Part shown: positions 1 to 8,735 of the stretch, piece after piece
Position numbering within the stretch: the first letter of the stretch is position 1
Layout of the letters: each line of letters opens with the position of its first letter
Source of the DNA: Armatimonadetes bacterium UBA5419
GTDB taxonomy: Bacteria; Armatimonadota; UBA10988
Direction: 5' to 3'
Assembly (NCBI GenBank): GCA_002409445.1
Contig: DHNJ01000068.1
Span: 6,445-20,553, forward strand
Length of the DNA stretch: 14,109 bases
Program-made: the position numbers and the translations under genes
The notes under the pieces: model-generated
Database searches by the model: none
Seen by the model: only the letters and a program-made list of their open reading frames with translations
Told to the model about the DNA's origin: nothing

Positions 1-2013
1 TTCATGGTCCGCGTGGCCGGCGTGATGCGGCAGGTGCGCGCTCGTATGCGCCAGCCGCGGGGCACGGGACTGACCTCGCGCGCGCTGCTCGACCGGCTGC
101 GGCGGCGCATCCGCCAAATGGTTAGCGCCCAGTACGAGCGGCTGATGCGCGCGGTGCTGCCCGACATGCGCGCCGCCGGGTTGCGTTTGCTGGCCTACGA
201 CGAGTTGAACGATGCCCAGCGCGCCGCCGCCGAGGCCTACTTCCGCGACCAAGCCTACGCCGCGCTCTCGCCGCTTGCGGTCGACGTGGCGCACCCAGCG
301 CCGCATCTGCACAACCTCAGCACCAACTTCTTAGTCGAACTGGACGGCGACGACCCGTCGCAGACACCGTTGCTAGCGTACGTGGGGCTGCCGCGCGCGC
401 TGCGCCGCTTCGTGCCGCTGCCCAGTGCGGAGGGCCACCAGGATTTCGTCGCGCTCGAGGACGTGGTTCGTAGCAATCTCGACGAGTTGTTCCTTGGCCA
501 TCGGGTCACTTCGGCGATGCTGTTCAGGTTGACCCGCGACGCCGATTTGCTGCTTGACGAGGACGACGCGGAGGACCTGCTAAAGGACATCGAACTGGCA
601 CTGTTGGAGCGTGACAGCGGCGAGCCGGTGCGTCTGGAAGTCGAGGCTGGCGCTGACCCGAACCTCCTGGCGACACTACAAGAGATGCTCGGTGTGGGCC
701 GCCAGGACACGTACGTCGTTTCAGGGCCGCTAAACCTCAAGGACATGTTCGACCTGGCCGGCACTAACGGCTACGACGACCTGCGCTACCGCCCCTTCCT
801 GCCGCGCATCGCGCCGGAACTCGTCGGGGTGACCGACATCTTCGCCGCCATCCGCCGGCAGCCGATCCTGCTGCACCACCCGTTCGACAGTTTTGCCACC
901 GTCGTCGACTTCCTGCAGCAGGCCGCGGAGGACCCGCAGGTCCTGGCGATCAAGATGACGCTGTATCGGACCAGCGGCGACTCGCCGATCGTCCGTGCGC
1001 TGGCGATTGCCGCGGAGCGAGGCAAGCAGGTCGCCGCGCTGGTGGAGCTCAAGGCGCGCTTCGATGAGGGCCCGAACATCCGCTGGGCACGGCAGCTGGA
1101 GCAGTCGGGCGTGCACGTGGTCTACGGGCTGGTTGGCCTGAAGACCCATTGCAAGGTCCTCAGCGTCGTACGCGCGGAGGGCGACGGGCTGCGGTTCTAC
1201 CTCCACCTGGGCACCGGCAACTACCATCCGACCACCGCTCACCTATACACCGACTGCGGCTTGCTAACCTGCGACGAGGCGCTGGGCGAGGATGTTAGCC
1301 AACTGTTCAACGTGCTCACCGGCTACAGCGACTACCCGGTATGGCGCAAGTTGGCGGTGGCGCCGAAGGATCTGAAGGCGAAGGTGCTGGCGCTGATCCG
1401 CGCAGAGATCGAGCGGGCGCAGCGGGGCGAAGAGGCCTGGGTGCTGGCTAAGTGCAACGCGATCATCGAGCCGGACGTCATCGCCACGCTCTACGAAGCG
1501 TCGCAGGCGGGGGTGAAGATCGAACTGTTCAGCCGCGGCATCTGTGGTCTGCGGGCGGGGGTGCCCGGGGTGAGCGAGAACATCAGCGTGCGGAGCATCG
1601 TGGGTCGCTTCCTGGAGCATTCACGCATCTTCTGTTTCGGAAATGGGGGCGATCCGCTGGTGTTCATGGGCAGCGCTGACTGGATGGACCGCAACCTGAA
1701 CCGCCGGGTGGAGACGATGTTCCCGATCGAGGACCGGCGGCTGCGCGACTACGTGCTGAACGACATCATGGCCACCTACCTCGCCGACACGGCCAAGACC
1801 CGGTGCCTGCAGCCGGACGGGACGTGGACGCGGGTGCCACGCGCGGCGGATGAACCGCTGTTCAATGCCCAGGAGGATTTCCTCCGCCGGGCGGTGCTGA
1901 CGGCGGCGGCCGCCGGTCGGCGGATGGGGCGGACCGCGCGGTTTGTGCCAGTTCGCCGAGGCGCCGGCAACGACATCCGGACGGTTGACCCGAGCGCCGA
2001 AGCGGCGCCGTAA
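1..2013 (+). CDS. ppk1: Polyphosphate kinase 1, 5'-truncated by the window edge
   Basis: The enzyme reversibly transfers the gamma-phosphate of ATP onto long-chain polyphosphate. The frame is open from the first base, and its first residues (FMVRVAGVMRQ) align by recall with the E. coli stretch DEFYKVRFAELKR. About 48 N-terminal residues are therefore outside the window, and the ATG at base 4 is internal. Catalytic signatures are intact: the arginines of YRTSGDS and KARFDE (ATP/Mg site); the phosphorylated-histidine motif GLKTHCK (His codon 1147-1149); LHLGTGNYHPTTAHLYTD; and the second active-site histidine in FLEHSR (codon 1618-1620). The tail after about base 1810 is a less conserved, Arg/Ala-rich extension ending in TAA. 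No exopolyphosphatase gene is adjacent. The tRNA promoter begins 26 bases after the stop, and I see no T-tract terminator between them. Confidence 0.96.
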   Translation, partial: FMVRVAGVMRQVRARMRQPRGTGLTSRALLDRLRRRIRQMVSAQYERLMRAVLPDMRAAGLRLLAYDELNDAQRAAAEAYFRDQAYAALSPLAVDVAHPAPHLHNLSTNFLVELDGDDPSQTPLLAYVGLPRALRRFVPLPSAEGHQDFVALEDVVRSNLDELFLGHRVTSAMLFRLTRDADLLLDEDDAEDLLKDIELALLERDSGEPVRLEVEAGADPNLLATLQEMLGVGRQDTYVVSGPLNLKDMFDLAGTNGYDDLRYRPFLPRIAPELVGVTDIFAAIRRQPILLHHPFDSFATVVDFLQQAAEDPQVLAIKMTLYRTSGDSPIVRALAIAAERGKQVAALVELKARFDEGPNIRWARQLEQSGVHVVYGLVGLKTHCKVLSVVRAEGDGLRFYLHLGTGNYHPTTAHLYTDCGLLTCDEALGEDVSQLFNVLTGYSDYPVWRKLAVAPKDLKAKVLALIRAEIERAQRGEEAWVLAKCNAIIEPDVIATLYEASQAGVKIELFSRGICGLRAGVPGVSENISVRSIVGRFLEHSRIFCFGNGGDPLVFMGSADWMDRNLNRRVETMFPIEDRRLRDYVLNDIMATYLADTAKTRCLQPDGTWTRVPRAADEPLFNAQEDFLRRAVLTAAAAGRRMGRTARFVPVRRGAGNDIRTVDPSAEAAP

Positions 2014-2039
2014 AGCGGCTGGCGCCCGGCCGGGGTCGG

Positions 2040-2068
2040 TTGACCGGGGTGGGGTCGCGCCATATACT
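2040..2068 (+). promoter_or_regulatory. Sigma70-type promoter for the tRNA-Pro/tRNA-Gly pair
   Basis: TTGACC (2040-2045) and TATACT (2063-2068) are separated by exactly 17 bases, close to the consensus for the housekeeping sigma factor. The predicted transcription start is near 2075, about 5 bases before the mature tRNA-Pro 5' end, so RNase P would trim only a short leader. With no obvious terminator after the tRNAs, transcripts could continue into the metal-binding protein and glgP; that part is inference. Confidence 0.8.
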
Positions 2069-2079
2069 GAGACCGGTGA

Positions 2080-2157
2080 CGGGGTGTAGCTCAGTTTGGA
2101 TAGAGCGCGGGCTTTGGGAGCCTGAGGCCGGAGGTTCAAATCCTCTCGCCCCGACCA
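2080..2157 (+). tRNA. tRNA-Pro(UGG)
   Basis: A complete cloverleaf can be drawn. The acceptor stem is 2080-2086 with 2147-2153 (one G-T wobble). The D stem is GCTC/GAGC (2089-2092 with 2103-2106). The anticodon stem is 2108-2112 with 2120-2124, carrying the loop TTTGGGA and therefore anticodon TGG (2115-2117). The T stem is 2130-2134 with 2142-2146, with a TTCAAAT loop. The discriminator base is A2154 and the 3' CCA is encoded in the DNA (2155-2157). It reads CCN proline codons, chiefly CCA and CCG. Confidence 0.98.
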
Positions 2158-2161
2158 CTTG

Positions 2162-2232
<71 letters not shown>

Positions 2233-2270
2233 TGCCGAGCCCTCACCGCATAGGGCTGCCGGAGGTCATC

Positions 2271-2468
2271 ATGGAACAGACTTTCCGTGTCCCCGACATG
2301 ATGTGCGCAGCCTGCGCGGCGAAGATCCAAGAGGCTCTCGCGCGGGTCGAGGGTGTCGACGAGGTCGTCGCCTCGCCGCCTGAGAAGGTTGTGCGGGTGC
2401 GTGGCAGCGCACCGGCGTCGGCGCTGGTCGCGGCCATCCGCGCCGCGGGCTTCCAGCCCGACGTGTGA
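2271..2468 (+). CDS. Heavy-metal-associated (HMA) domain protein, CopZ-like
   Basis: This 65-residue protein is a single HMA domain of ferredoxin-like (beta-alpha-beta-beta-alpha-beta) fold. It has the metal-binding motif MMCAAC, with Cys12 and Cys15 as expected ligands for Cu(I) or another soft metal, followed by the typical helix (AAKIQEALARVEGVDEV) and a C-terminal ending AIRAAGFQPDV. The ATG at 2271 is chosen because GGAGG (2261-2265) lies five bases upstream. An in-frame TTG further upstream would fall on the tRNA-Gly 3' end. Such proteins usually shuttle metal to a P-type ATPase, but no CopA-like ATPase or metal regulator is in the window, so partner and metal are unknown. It starts 38 bases after tRNA-Gly and may be expressed by read-through from the tRNA promoter. 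Confidence 0.85.
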   Translation: MEQTFRVPDMMCAACAAKIQEALARVEGVDEVVASPPEKVVRVRGSAPASALVAAIRAAGFQPDV

Positions 2469-2541
2469 TCTGAGACCCCTTAGCTTTGGCCTGCCGGGCC
2501 GCATGCTGCCTGGCGGTTTCGTGAACCGAGGATAGTACTGA

Positions 2542-5097
2542 ATGAAGCCCTTGCGAACCTTCCGTGTGCACCCCAATTTGCCGCCCGAGCTGGATGTGCT
2601 CCGTGAGCTTGCCTATAACATCTACTGGTCCTGGCACACCGAGGTCATCGACGTCTTCCGCCGCCTCGACCGTGATCTGTGGGAAACATCCGGCCACAAC
2701 CCGGTGCGCATGCTCGGTGAGGTGCGCCAGTCCGCACTGAAGGCCGCTGCGGCCGATGAGGGCTTCCTGGCCCAGATGCGCCGCGCCGCCGATGCCTTCC
2801 ACAACTACCTCGAGGACATCGGCTATGTGGGCAAGGCCTCGGCCGAGCACGGGTTGCGCGTGGGCTACTTTTCTATGGAGTTCGGCCTCACTGAGTGCCT
2901 GAACATCTACTCGGGTGGCCTCGGCGTGCTCGCGGGCGACCACCTCAAGTCGGCGAGTGACCTGAACCTCAACTTGGTCGGTGTGGGCCTGCTCTACCAG
3001 CTGGGCTACATGCGGCAGTACCTCAATGCCGATGGCTGGCAGCAGGAGTACTTCCCCGAGAACGACTTCGCCAACCTACCCGTGACGCGCTGCAAGGACG
3101 CGGAGGGCCAGCCGATCGTGGTCAGTGTCGACTACCCGACCGGGCCGGTCCTGGCCCAGGTCTGGCAGGTCAACGTGGGCCGGGTGCAGCTGTACCTGCT
3201 CGACACCAACCACGAGGGCAACGCGCGGCAGGCCGACCGCGACCTAACCGACCGGCTCTACGGTGGCGACGACGACATGCGTCTGCGCCAGGAGGTGCTG
3301 CTGGGCATCGGTGGGTTGCGCGCGCTCGACGCGCTAGACCTGCGACCCAACGTCTGCCACATGAACGAGGGTCACGCCGCCTTCCTCGCACTCGAACGCA
3401 TTCGCGTGGCCATGGTCGAGCAAGGCGTCGATTTTGACGAAGCGCGCGAACTGACCGTGCCGGGCAACATCTTCACCACGCACACCCCCGTGCCGGCGGG
3501 CAATGACCGTTTCACGCCCGAGGCGATGGCTCGCTACTTCACCGACTACGCCAAGGCGCTCGGGCTGTCGTGGGCGGAGTTCATGGCACTGGGTCGCGAG
3601 CGGCCCGAGGATGTGTCGGAGACGTTCTGCATGACCGTGCTGGCGCTGAAGCTGGCCGCGCACAACAACGGCGTCAGCAAGCTCCACGGCGAGGTCGCCC
3701 GCGGCATGTGGATCAACGTCTGGCCCGGCGTCTCGCGCGAGGAGGTGCCGATTACCTCGATCACCAACGGCGTCCACGCACGCTCCTGGGTGTCCGGGGA
3801 CTTGGCCGAGCTCTTCGATCGCTACATGGGCCCGCGTTGGGCCGACGACCCGATGGACCGCGCGGTCTGGGAGCGGGTCAACAAGATTCCCGACGAGGAG
3901 CTATGGCGCATTCACGAGCGGCGCCGTGAGCGGCTCGTCGTCTTCGCCCGCGAGCGGCTCAGCCGGCAGGTCGAGCGCAGCGGCGGCTCGCCGCGCGAAC
4001 AGAGCCTGGCCAACGAGGTGCTCGACGGCAAGGCGCTGACCATCGGCTTCGCTCGCCGTTTCGCCACGTACAAGCGCGCGACGCTGCTGCTGCGCGACGC
4101 AGCGCGGCTGGCGGCGATTCTGAACGACGCCGACCGCCCCGTGCAGATCATCTACGCGGGCAAGGCGCATCCGGCCGACAACAACGGCAAGGAGTTCATC
4201 CGCCAGATCGTCCACGCCTCGCACCGACCCGAGTTCCAGGGTCGCCTCGTGTTCATCGAGGATTACGACCAAGTCGTCGGTCGCGCCATGGTGCAGGGCG
4301 TCGACCTGTGGCTCAACACGCCGCTGCGGCCGCAGGAGGCGAGCGGCACGTCCGGAATGAAGGTCGTGCTCAACGGCGGGCTCAACTGCTCCATTCCGGA
4401 TGGCTGGTGGCCCGAGGGCTTCAATGGGCAGAACGGCTGGCAGATCGGCCAGGGCGAAGCCTACGCCGACCAGGCGTACCAGGACGACGTCGAGTCGCGC
4501 GCCCTCTATGACCTGTTGGAACGCGAGATTGTCCCCACGTTCTACGAACAACGGGGCGGCGGCGTGCCGCGCGAGTGGGTGGCGCGGGTGAAGAACTCGA
4601 TCCGCACGCTGGCACCCGTGTTCAACACTAACCGCATGGTCCTCGACTACACGCGCCAGTTCTACATGCCCGCCGCGCTGGCGCATCGCCGATTGGCCGA
4701 GCCCGGCCGCGCGCGGGACCTAGCCGACTACAAGGCCCGCGTGCGCACGGCCTGGGGCAGGGTCCGGGTGATGGCTGCCGAGGCCGACTACGACGCCGAT
4801 CTGGTCGTCGGCGACCAGTTGGCCCTAACTGTCACGGTGGACCTTGGTGATCTGACGCCGGACGAAGTCTGTGTGCAGGCCTGGGTGGGGCGCACGGGCG
4901 CGACCGGTCGCATCGAGGGCGGGGTGGCGCACGAGCTGGCGCATGAAGGCGAGGGCGCCGATGGCACCTACACCTTCGCCGGCCGCCTGGACTGCCAGCG
5001 CTCTGGCCGGCAGGGCTTCCAGGTGCGCGTGATCCCGCGCCATCGTGATCTGGCGAACCCCTTGACGATGGGCTTGGTGCGCTGGGCTGACGCCTAG
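2542..5097 (+). CDS. glgP: Alpha-glucan phosphorylase (GT35, long form with N-terminal DUF3417)
   Basis: The enzyme releases glucose-1-phosphate from glycogen or maltodextrin ends by phosphorolysis with a PLP cofactor, in the cytoplasm. The 851-residue length fits the non-classical phosphorylase family of actinobacteria, Thermus and other phyla rather than E. coli MalP/GlgP. Residues about 10-100 form the DUF3417-type N-terminal region (ELAYNIYWSWH). The catalytic core follows: GYFSMEFGL (~107), NIYSGGLGVLAGDHLKSASD, HMNEGHAAF (~273), TTHTPVPAGNDRF, SITNGVHARSW (~405), GFARRFATYKRA (~502). The PLP-lysine motif EASGTSGMK follows, with Lys607 as the Schiff-base lysine. A C-terminal region beyond ~730 looks like a beta-domain and is poorly conserved. 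GAGGA (2528-2532) nine bases before the ATG supports the start. The family name is recall; substrate chain-length preference cannot be read from sequence. Confidence 0.96.
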   Translation: MKPLRTFRVHPNLPPELDVLRELAYNIYWSWHTEVIDVFRRLDRDLWETSGHNPVRMLGEVRQSALKAAAADEGFLAQMRRAADAFHNYLEDIGYVGKASAEHGLRVGYFSMEFGLTECLNIYSGGLGVLAGDHLKSASDLNLNLVGVGLLYQLGYMRQYLNADGWQQEYFPENDFANLPVTRCKDAEGQPIVVSVDYPTGPVLAQVWQVNVGRVQLYLLDTNHEGNARQADRDLTDRLYGGDDDMRLRQEVLLGIGGLRALDALDLRPNVCHMNEGHAAFLALERIRVAMVEQGVDFDEARELTVPGNIFTTHTPVPAGNDRFTPEAMARYFTDYAKALGLSWAEFMALGRERPEDVSETFCMTVLALKLAAHNNGVSKLHGEVARGMWINVWPGVSREEVPITSITNGVHARSWVSGDLAELFDRYMGPRWADDPMDRAVWERVNKIPDEELWRIHERRRERLVVFARERLSRQVERSGGSPREQSLANEVLDGKALTIGFARRFATYKRATLLLRDAARLAAILNDADRPVQIIYAGKAHPADNNGKEFIRQIVHASHRPEFQGRLVFIEDYDQVVGRAMVQGVDLWLNTPLRPQEASGTSGMKVVLNGGLNCSIPDGWWPEGFNGQNGWQIGQGEAYADQAYQDDVESRALYDLLEREIVPTFYEQRGGGVPREWVARVKNSIRTLAPVFNTNRMVLDYTRQFYMPAALAHRRLAEPGRARDLADYKARVRTAWGRVRVMAAEADYDADLVVGDQLALTVTVDLGDLTPDEVCVQAWVGRTGATGRIEGGVAHELAHEGEGADGTYTFAGRLDCQRSGRQGFQVRVIPRHRDLANPLTMGLVRWADA

Positions 5098-5113
5098 CTC
5101 GAACCGAAGCTGC

Positions 5114-5138
5114 GGCGGGGTGGGCTTACTGCCCCGCC
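5114..5138. terminator. Hairpin between convergent glgP and permease genes (weak terminator candidate)
   Basis: A 7-base-pair GC stem, GGCGGGG (5114-5120) with CCCCGCC (5132-5138), closes an 11-base loop. It lies 16 bases past the glgP stop and covers the last codons and stop (5126-5128) of the oppositely oriented permease. Neither side has a T-rich tract, so if it ends transcription it is not a textbook intrinsic terminator. It is the only hairpin I see at this convergent junction. Confidence 0.35.
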
Positions 5139-6124
5139 ATCTGTCGCGCGGCGGCCTGGGTGCGGGTGCGTAGCCAGCGGTCGTAGCTCACGCCGAGCAC
5201 AATCAAGATCGCCACGATGACCTTGCTCCACTCGTTCGGCACGTTCAGCAGGTTGCAGCCATTGATCAAGGTGGCCATGATGGCCACGCCGATCAAGGTG
5301 CCGCCGACACTGCCCTGACCGCCCGCCAGGCTCGCCCCACCGATCACCGCCGCGGCGATCGCGTCGAGTTCGATACCCGTGGCCATCGTCGGCTCGGCGC
5401 TAGCGTTCTGCATCAGGTTGACTAGCCCAGCCAGGCCGAACAGGGCGCCTTCAAGCGCAAACAGCGTGACCACGACGCGCGACGTGCGTATACCGCTTAA
5501 GTGAGCGGCTGTATCGTTGGCGCCAATGGCGTAGATGGCGCGGCCGAAGGTCGTGTACCTCAACAGCACGTGGGCGATCACGACGGTGCCGAGTACCAGC
5601 CACAGGCTCGGCCGGAGGCCCATCAGTGGCGCGTTCATCCAGCGGGCCATGAAGCTGAAATCGCCGCCAACGGTCTGTGACTTGCTAATCACCAGCGCCA
5701 GGCCGCGGGCGAAACCCATCATGGCCAGCGTCGCGACGAACGACGGCATCTTAGTCTTGGTCGTGATCAGGCCGCTGACGACCCCGCAAATCAAACCGAT
5801 GATGATTGACAGCAGGGCGGCGATCTCGAAGGGCACGCCCCGGTCACGGAAGAGTAGCCCGGCGGACACTGCGCCGAGGGCCATCACCGACCCGACGCTC
5901 AAGTCGATATGGGCCGCGATGATGACCGGGGTGATACCGATCGCCACGAGAGCTAACGGCGCATTGCGATAGGCAACGTTGCTCAGGTTGGACGCCGAGA
6001 GCATCAAGCCCTTGGTCTGCCACTGGAACAGCAAGAGAAGGCCTAGGAGTAGCGTCAACGGGGCGACGGTCTGCATGAACCGCTGCCACTGGCCATGCTT
6101 GGGTTGGGCTGGCCGTTCAGCCAT
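5126..6124 (-). CDS. Sugar ABC transporter permease, RbsC/AraH/RhaP-type (CUT2)
   Basis: This 332-residue polytopic membrane protein belongs to the branched-chain-permease-like family used by ribose, xylose, arabinose, galactose, rhamnose and autoinducer-2 importers. A short basic N-terminus precedes several hydrophobic segments (first about residues 21-34). Family motifs are clear: HIDLSVGS (72-79), the cytoplasmic ATPase-coupling stretch GRAIYAIGANDTAAHLSGI (194-212), and ELDAIAAAVIGGASLAGG (252-269). AGGAGG lies six bases before the ATG (complement of 6131-6136). The gene starts 45 bases after the stop of the exported-protein gene on the same strand and is probably its co-transcribed last member. 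No ATP-binding (RbsA-like) or periplasmic binding protein is adjacent, so partners must be encoded elsewhere. The exact sugar cannot be inferred. Confidence 0.92.
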   Translation of the reverse strand: MAERPAQPKHGQWQRFMQTVAPLTLLLGLLLLFQWQTKGLMLSASNLSNVAYRNAPLALVAIGITPVIIAAHIDLSVGSVMALGAVSAGLLFRDRGVPFEIAALLSIIIGLICGVVSGLITTKTKMPSFVATLAMMGFARGLALVISKSQTVGGDFSFMARWMNAPLMGLRPSLWLVLGTVVIAHVLLRYTTFGRAIYAIGANDTAAHLSGIRTSRVVVTLFALEGALFGLAGLVNLMQNASAEPTMATGIELDAIAAAVIGGASLAGGQGSVGGTLIGVAIMATLINGCNLLNVPNEWSKVIVAILIVLGVSYDRWLRTRTQAAARQMAGQ

Positions 6125-6169
6125 TCGCTACCTCCTGTTCCCGTGGGTGCAGACTACCACAGACGCGGT

Positions 6170-8464
6170 CTACGGTGCATCTACTGGCGGCCCCAATTGC
6201 AGCGCCAGCAACTGCTTGGGCGCGAGCACCAGGCCGCACTGCCAGGCGTTGAACGAGCGGCTAATCCCTCGCGGATCGGCGTCGGGCGCCAGCAGGTCGA
6301 CCAGGCTGGGTAGCAGACCGGTCGGGCCGGCCCGCAGGCCGAGGGGCACGGGCTCGATGCGCAGGGTCACGTTGCGCTCGTTGTCGCCGTGGTTACGCAC
6401 GAGGAAGACGATGTTGTCGCCGTTACCAAAGCGCTGCACCTCGACCATCGTATCGGCGACCGTGGCGAACGGCACCTGCGCCCAGCCCAGCGCCGTGAGC
6501 CGACTGAGCAGTGGCACCCCGGCACCGAACCAGCTGGCGTTGGCGGTAGCCAGGTCTGTGGTGAAGAGCCCGACGGCTCCTGGGAAGGCGCGTGCGCTGA
6601 TTGCTTCGTGCCAGAGCGTCCGTTGTACACCCGCCAGCGTGGCGGGGTTGAGCAACTCTGGCTCGAGGTAGGTCAGCGGCTGGAGCGGCGCGAGGGCGCG
6701 TAGCCAGCGCAGGTGCTCCACCGGCGGTCGCGTATGACCGGCGACCAGCACATCGTAGCCGGGAAGCAGCGACGGCACCGGCAGCTCGGGCGGCGGCCCG
6801 CCGAGCAGCCAGCGCCCCTCGTCCGCCAACTGCGCCTTTGCCCGACTCAGCTGCTGGGCGCGCCAGAAAGGGGTCGGTAGCACCGGCGCGCGGGTGGTGC
6901 CGTTCGCTGCGAGCGCGTGCGGCCAGGCGGCCCACTGGTCGGGCGCCGCGTACCACTGGCCGTTGACCGCCAGGGGCTCGGCGAGCACCGCGCTACCACG
7001 GCCGCCCGCAGGCAGGTTGAGTTCGGTGCCGCTCGCTGGCGGCGCCCAACGGGTGGTGGCCAGGATGTCCAACGCCGGGTCCCAGGCGCGATGCGACTCC
7101 GGTTGGTCATCGAAGCGCAGTCCCAGGCGGGCGGGGTCGACGAGCGCCGAAGGATCGATGCCCACGAACCACGCACCGGCCGGTGTCGCGGGCCGTGCGG
7201 TTGAGGGCCAGAGCCGGTGCAGGCGCTCCAGCGCACCGCGCATACCCCATCGTGGCTCGGCCGCAAACATGGCCAGTTGGAACGCAGCGCTAGCGTGGCC
7301 AGCGGCCGGCGCCAGGCCGAGGTCAATCGTGGCGAACAGGCCATCTTCCTGGCGGAAGCCGTAGCGCACCAGCGCGGGCTGGCTCGGCGGGTGGGCCAGC
7401 GCGAGCAGGCCGGCCGGGGAGTCACGGCTGACGACGCCCAACGGCCACGGCGACAGCAGCTCGCCGCTAGGCAGCAGGCGCCAGGTGCCGATTGCGCGCG
7501 CCAAGCTCGCAGGCACCGGCTCGGATTCCCACGGCCCATGCCACCAGTTCCAGCCATTGCCATCGAGCGGGACGCGGAACGTCAGACTGACCGCCCGATC
7601 GGTTGCCGTCTGACTAGTCAATTGGCCGGCGATCTCGATCGCACCGTCCACGCTCCGGTAGTTGACGGCCAGGTCGAGTCCGGCGGCGGTGCCCGTGAAG
7701 CTCGCGCCGTCGGCGGTCTCGGTGATCTGGCCGTCAAATGAGTTCAGTTCGCCCGGCCAATGCGTGGTCAGGCTCGCGCCGGTGCAGCGCAGCTCGGTGT
7801 CGCCGGGTTCTGGGGCGAAGACGAGCATCAGCCCGGCGGTGCCCGAGGGCGGCTGCACCGGAACGATGAACTGGCGGAGGTCGCCCGGCCCGGGTGTTTC
7901 GTGCACCGGTTGCCAATGCATCGTCGGGCGGCCGGCGGAGTTAAGGCAGAGCAGACCGGCGGTCACCGGACGGTCGCCGGTCAACCGCGCGGTCAGCGTG
8001 AACGACGCGCCGGCGCGCACGGCGGCGGTCACCGGCGCGACGAGGCGCAGCAGGCTGCCGGTGGACTCGGGGGTGGGCTGGAGAACAGCGTCCGGCGTGG
8101 GGCCAGCGCCGACCCGCCACTCGCCGCCGAGCAGCCACCGCGGCGCGGGGCGCAGCGCTTCCGGCGGCGGGTCGAGCAACGCCGCGACAACCGGTACTGG
8201 CTCGGAGATACCGGCGATCCAGGCGCTCTGGAAGCCGCATTGGACGTCCTCGTCATCGCCGTCGCCCAGGTCGCGCATCTCCCAGCCGCCAAGACCCAGG
8301 ACGTTGCGCGGCAACTGCTGCGTGCTAACGCCAACGATGCGGCCTTCGGGGTTGAACTCGATGCTCAGATCCGGCTCGGGCGAAACGTCGAACGCGCGAC
8401 CGGTGGTGGTCAGCAAGCAGATGAGCGCGACCAGGCACGACCAGGAAAGGCGGCGTCTAAGCAT
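6170..8464 (-). CDS. Large exported protein of unknown function, beta-sandwich/glycoside-hydrolase-like architecture
   Basis: This 764-residue protein starts with a Sec signal peptide: basic MLRRR, a hydrophobic core (about 8-20) and likely cleavage after TGRA (~24). I do not recognise a named family with certainty. The first half looks beta-rich and resembles, from memory, the N-terminal sandwich of secreted carbohydrate-active-like proteins common in Armatimonadota and Planctomycetota. It has an opening LSIEFNPEGRIVGV, a run of aromatic residues WNWWHGPWESE, a passage LLSPWPLGVVSRDSPAGLLA, and a closing PRWGMRGALERLHRLWP. The second half (GAWFVGIDPSALVDP onward) would correspond to a barrel-like domain but shows no catalytic motif I can name. 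The ATG at 8464 is chosen over upstream in-frame codons because it places the signal peptide at the N-terminus and overlaps the preceding BMC-P stop by eight bases. Its Shine-Dalgarno is weak (AGAG), which suggests translational coupling. Confidence 0.78.
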   Translation of the reverse strand: MLRRRLSWSCLVALICLLTTTGRAFDVSPEPDLSIEFNPEGRIVGVSTQQLPRNVLGLGGWEMRDLGDGDDEDVQCGFQSAWIAGISEPVPVVAALLDPPPEALRPAPRWLLGGEWRVGAGPTPDAVLQPTPESTGSLLRLVAPVTAAVRAGASFTLTARLTGDRPVTAGLLCLNSAGRPTMHWQPVHETPGPGDLRQFIVPVQPPSGTAGLMLVFAPEPGDTELRCTGASLTTHWPGELNSFDGQITETADGASFTGTAAGLDLAVNYRSVDGAIEIAGQLTSQTATDRAVSLTFRVPLDGNGWNWWHGPWESEPVPASLARAIGTWRLLPSGELLSPWPLGVVSRDSPAGLLALAHPPSQPALVRYGFRQEDGLFATIDLGLAPAAGHASAAFQLAMFAAEPRWGMRGALERLHRLWPSTARPATPAGAWFVGIDPSALVDPARLGLRFDDQPESHRAWDPALDILATTRWAPPASGTELNLPAGGRGSAVLAEPLAVNGQWYAAPDQWAAWPHALAANGTTRAPVLPTPFWRAQQLSRAKAQLADEGRWLLGGPPPELPVPSLLPGYDVLVAGHTRPPVEHLRWLRALAPLQPLTYLEPELLNPATLAGVQRTLWHEAISARAFPGAVGLFTTDLATANASWFGAGVPLLSRLTALGWAQVPFATVADTMVEVQRFGNGDNIVFLVRNHGDNERNVTLRIEPVPLGLRAGPTGLLPSLVDLLAPDADPRGISRSFNAWQCGLVLAPKQLLALQLGPPVDAP

Positions 8465-8735
8465 CGGACTCTGCTTCGTCGACGATAGCCAGAATGAACG
8501 TGCGGACCGGCGGCGCATCGTTCTGCAGGACCTGGCGGGCCGCCTTGCCCTCCTCGCAGGTCACGACCAGCTGGCCCGTGCGCGCCCCGAGCGGGTCGAC
8601 AGCGACCAGCGGGGCGCGACCAACGGGCGTGCGGCCGTCGGCGCCGACGACAGTGACCACGAGCAGCCGCTGGCCATCGACGGCCGGGTGGTGGATGGTG
8701 CTGACGACCTGGTCGCGGACGCGGGCGAGTTGCAT
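8457..8735 (-). CDS. EutN/CcmL family microcompartment vertex protein (BMC-P), second copy
   Basis: This 92-residue protein belongs to the pentameric family that caps the twelve vertices of bacterial microcompartment shells (EutN, CcmL, GrpN). Its sequence follows CcmL closely from memory: start MQLARVRDQVVST against MQIAKVRGTVVST, then a hydrophobic strand RLLVVTVV, APLVAVDPLGA, and the conserved pair of elements GKAARQV and RTFILAIVDEAE. The ATG at 8735 shares its A with the TGA of the upstream copy (TGATG). GGGAG eight bases upstream could act as its Shine-Dalgarno. An in-frame TTG one codon earlier is less likely. The stop overlaps the start of the exported-protein gene. Neither a hexameric BMC-H shell gene nor an encapsulated enzyme is nearby. 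Confidence 0.92.
   Translation of the reverse strand: MQLARVRDQVVSTIHHPAVDGQRLLVVTVVGADGRTPVGRAPLVAVDPLGARTGQLVVTCEEGKAARQVLQNDAPPVRTFILAIVDEAESDA

Noticed and set aside
2025..2034. Perfect 10-base palindrome CCCGGCCGGG after ppk1, considered as terminator or operator
   Set aside because: It has no loop and no T-tract, and palindromes of this length are expected by chance in such GC-rich sequence.
3901..4686. 261-codon minus-strand open frame inside glgP
   Set aside because: It is antisense to the conserved catalytic core of the phosphorylase, and no ribosome binding site or domain is evident.
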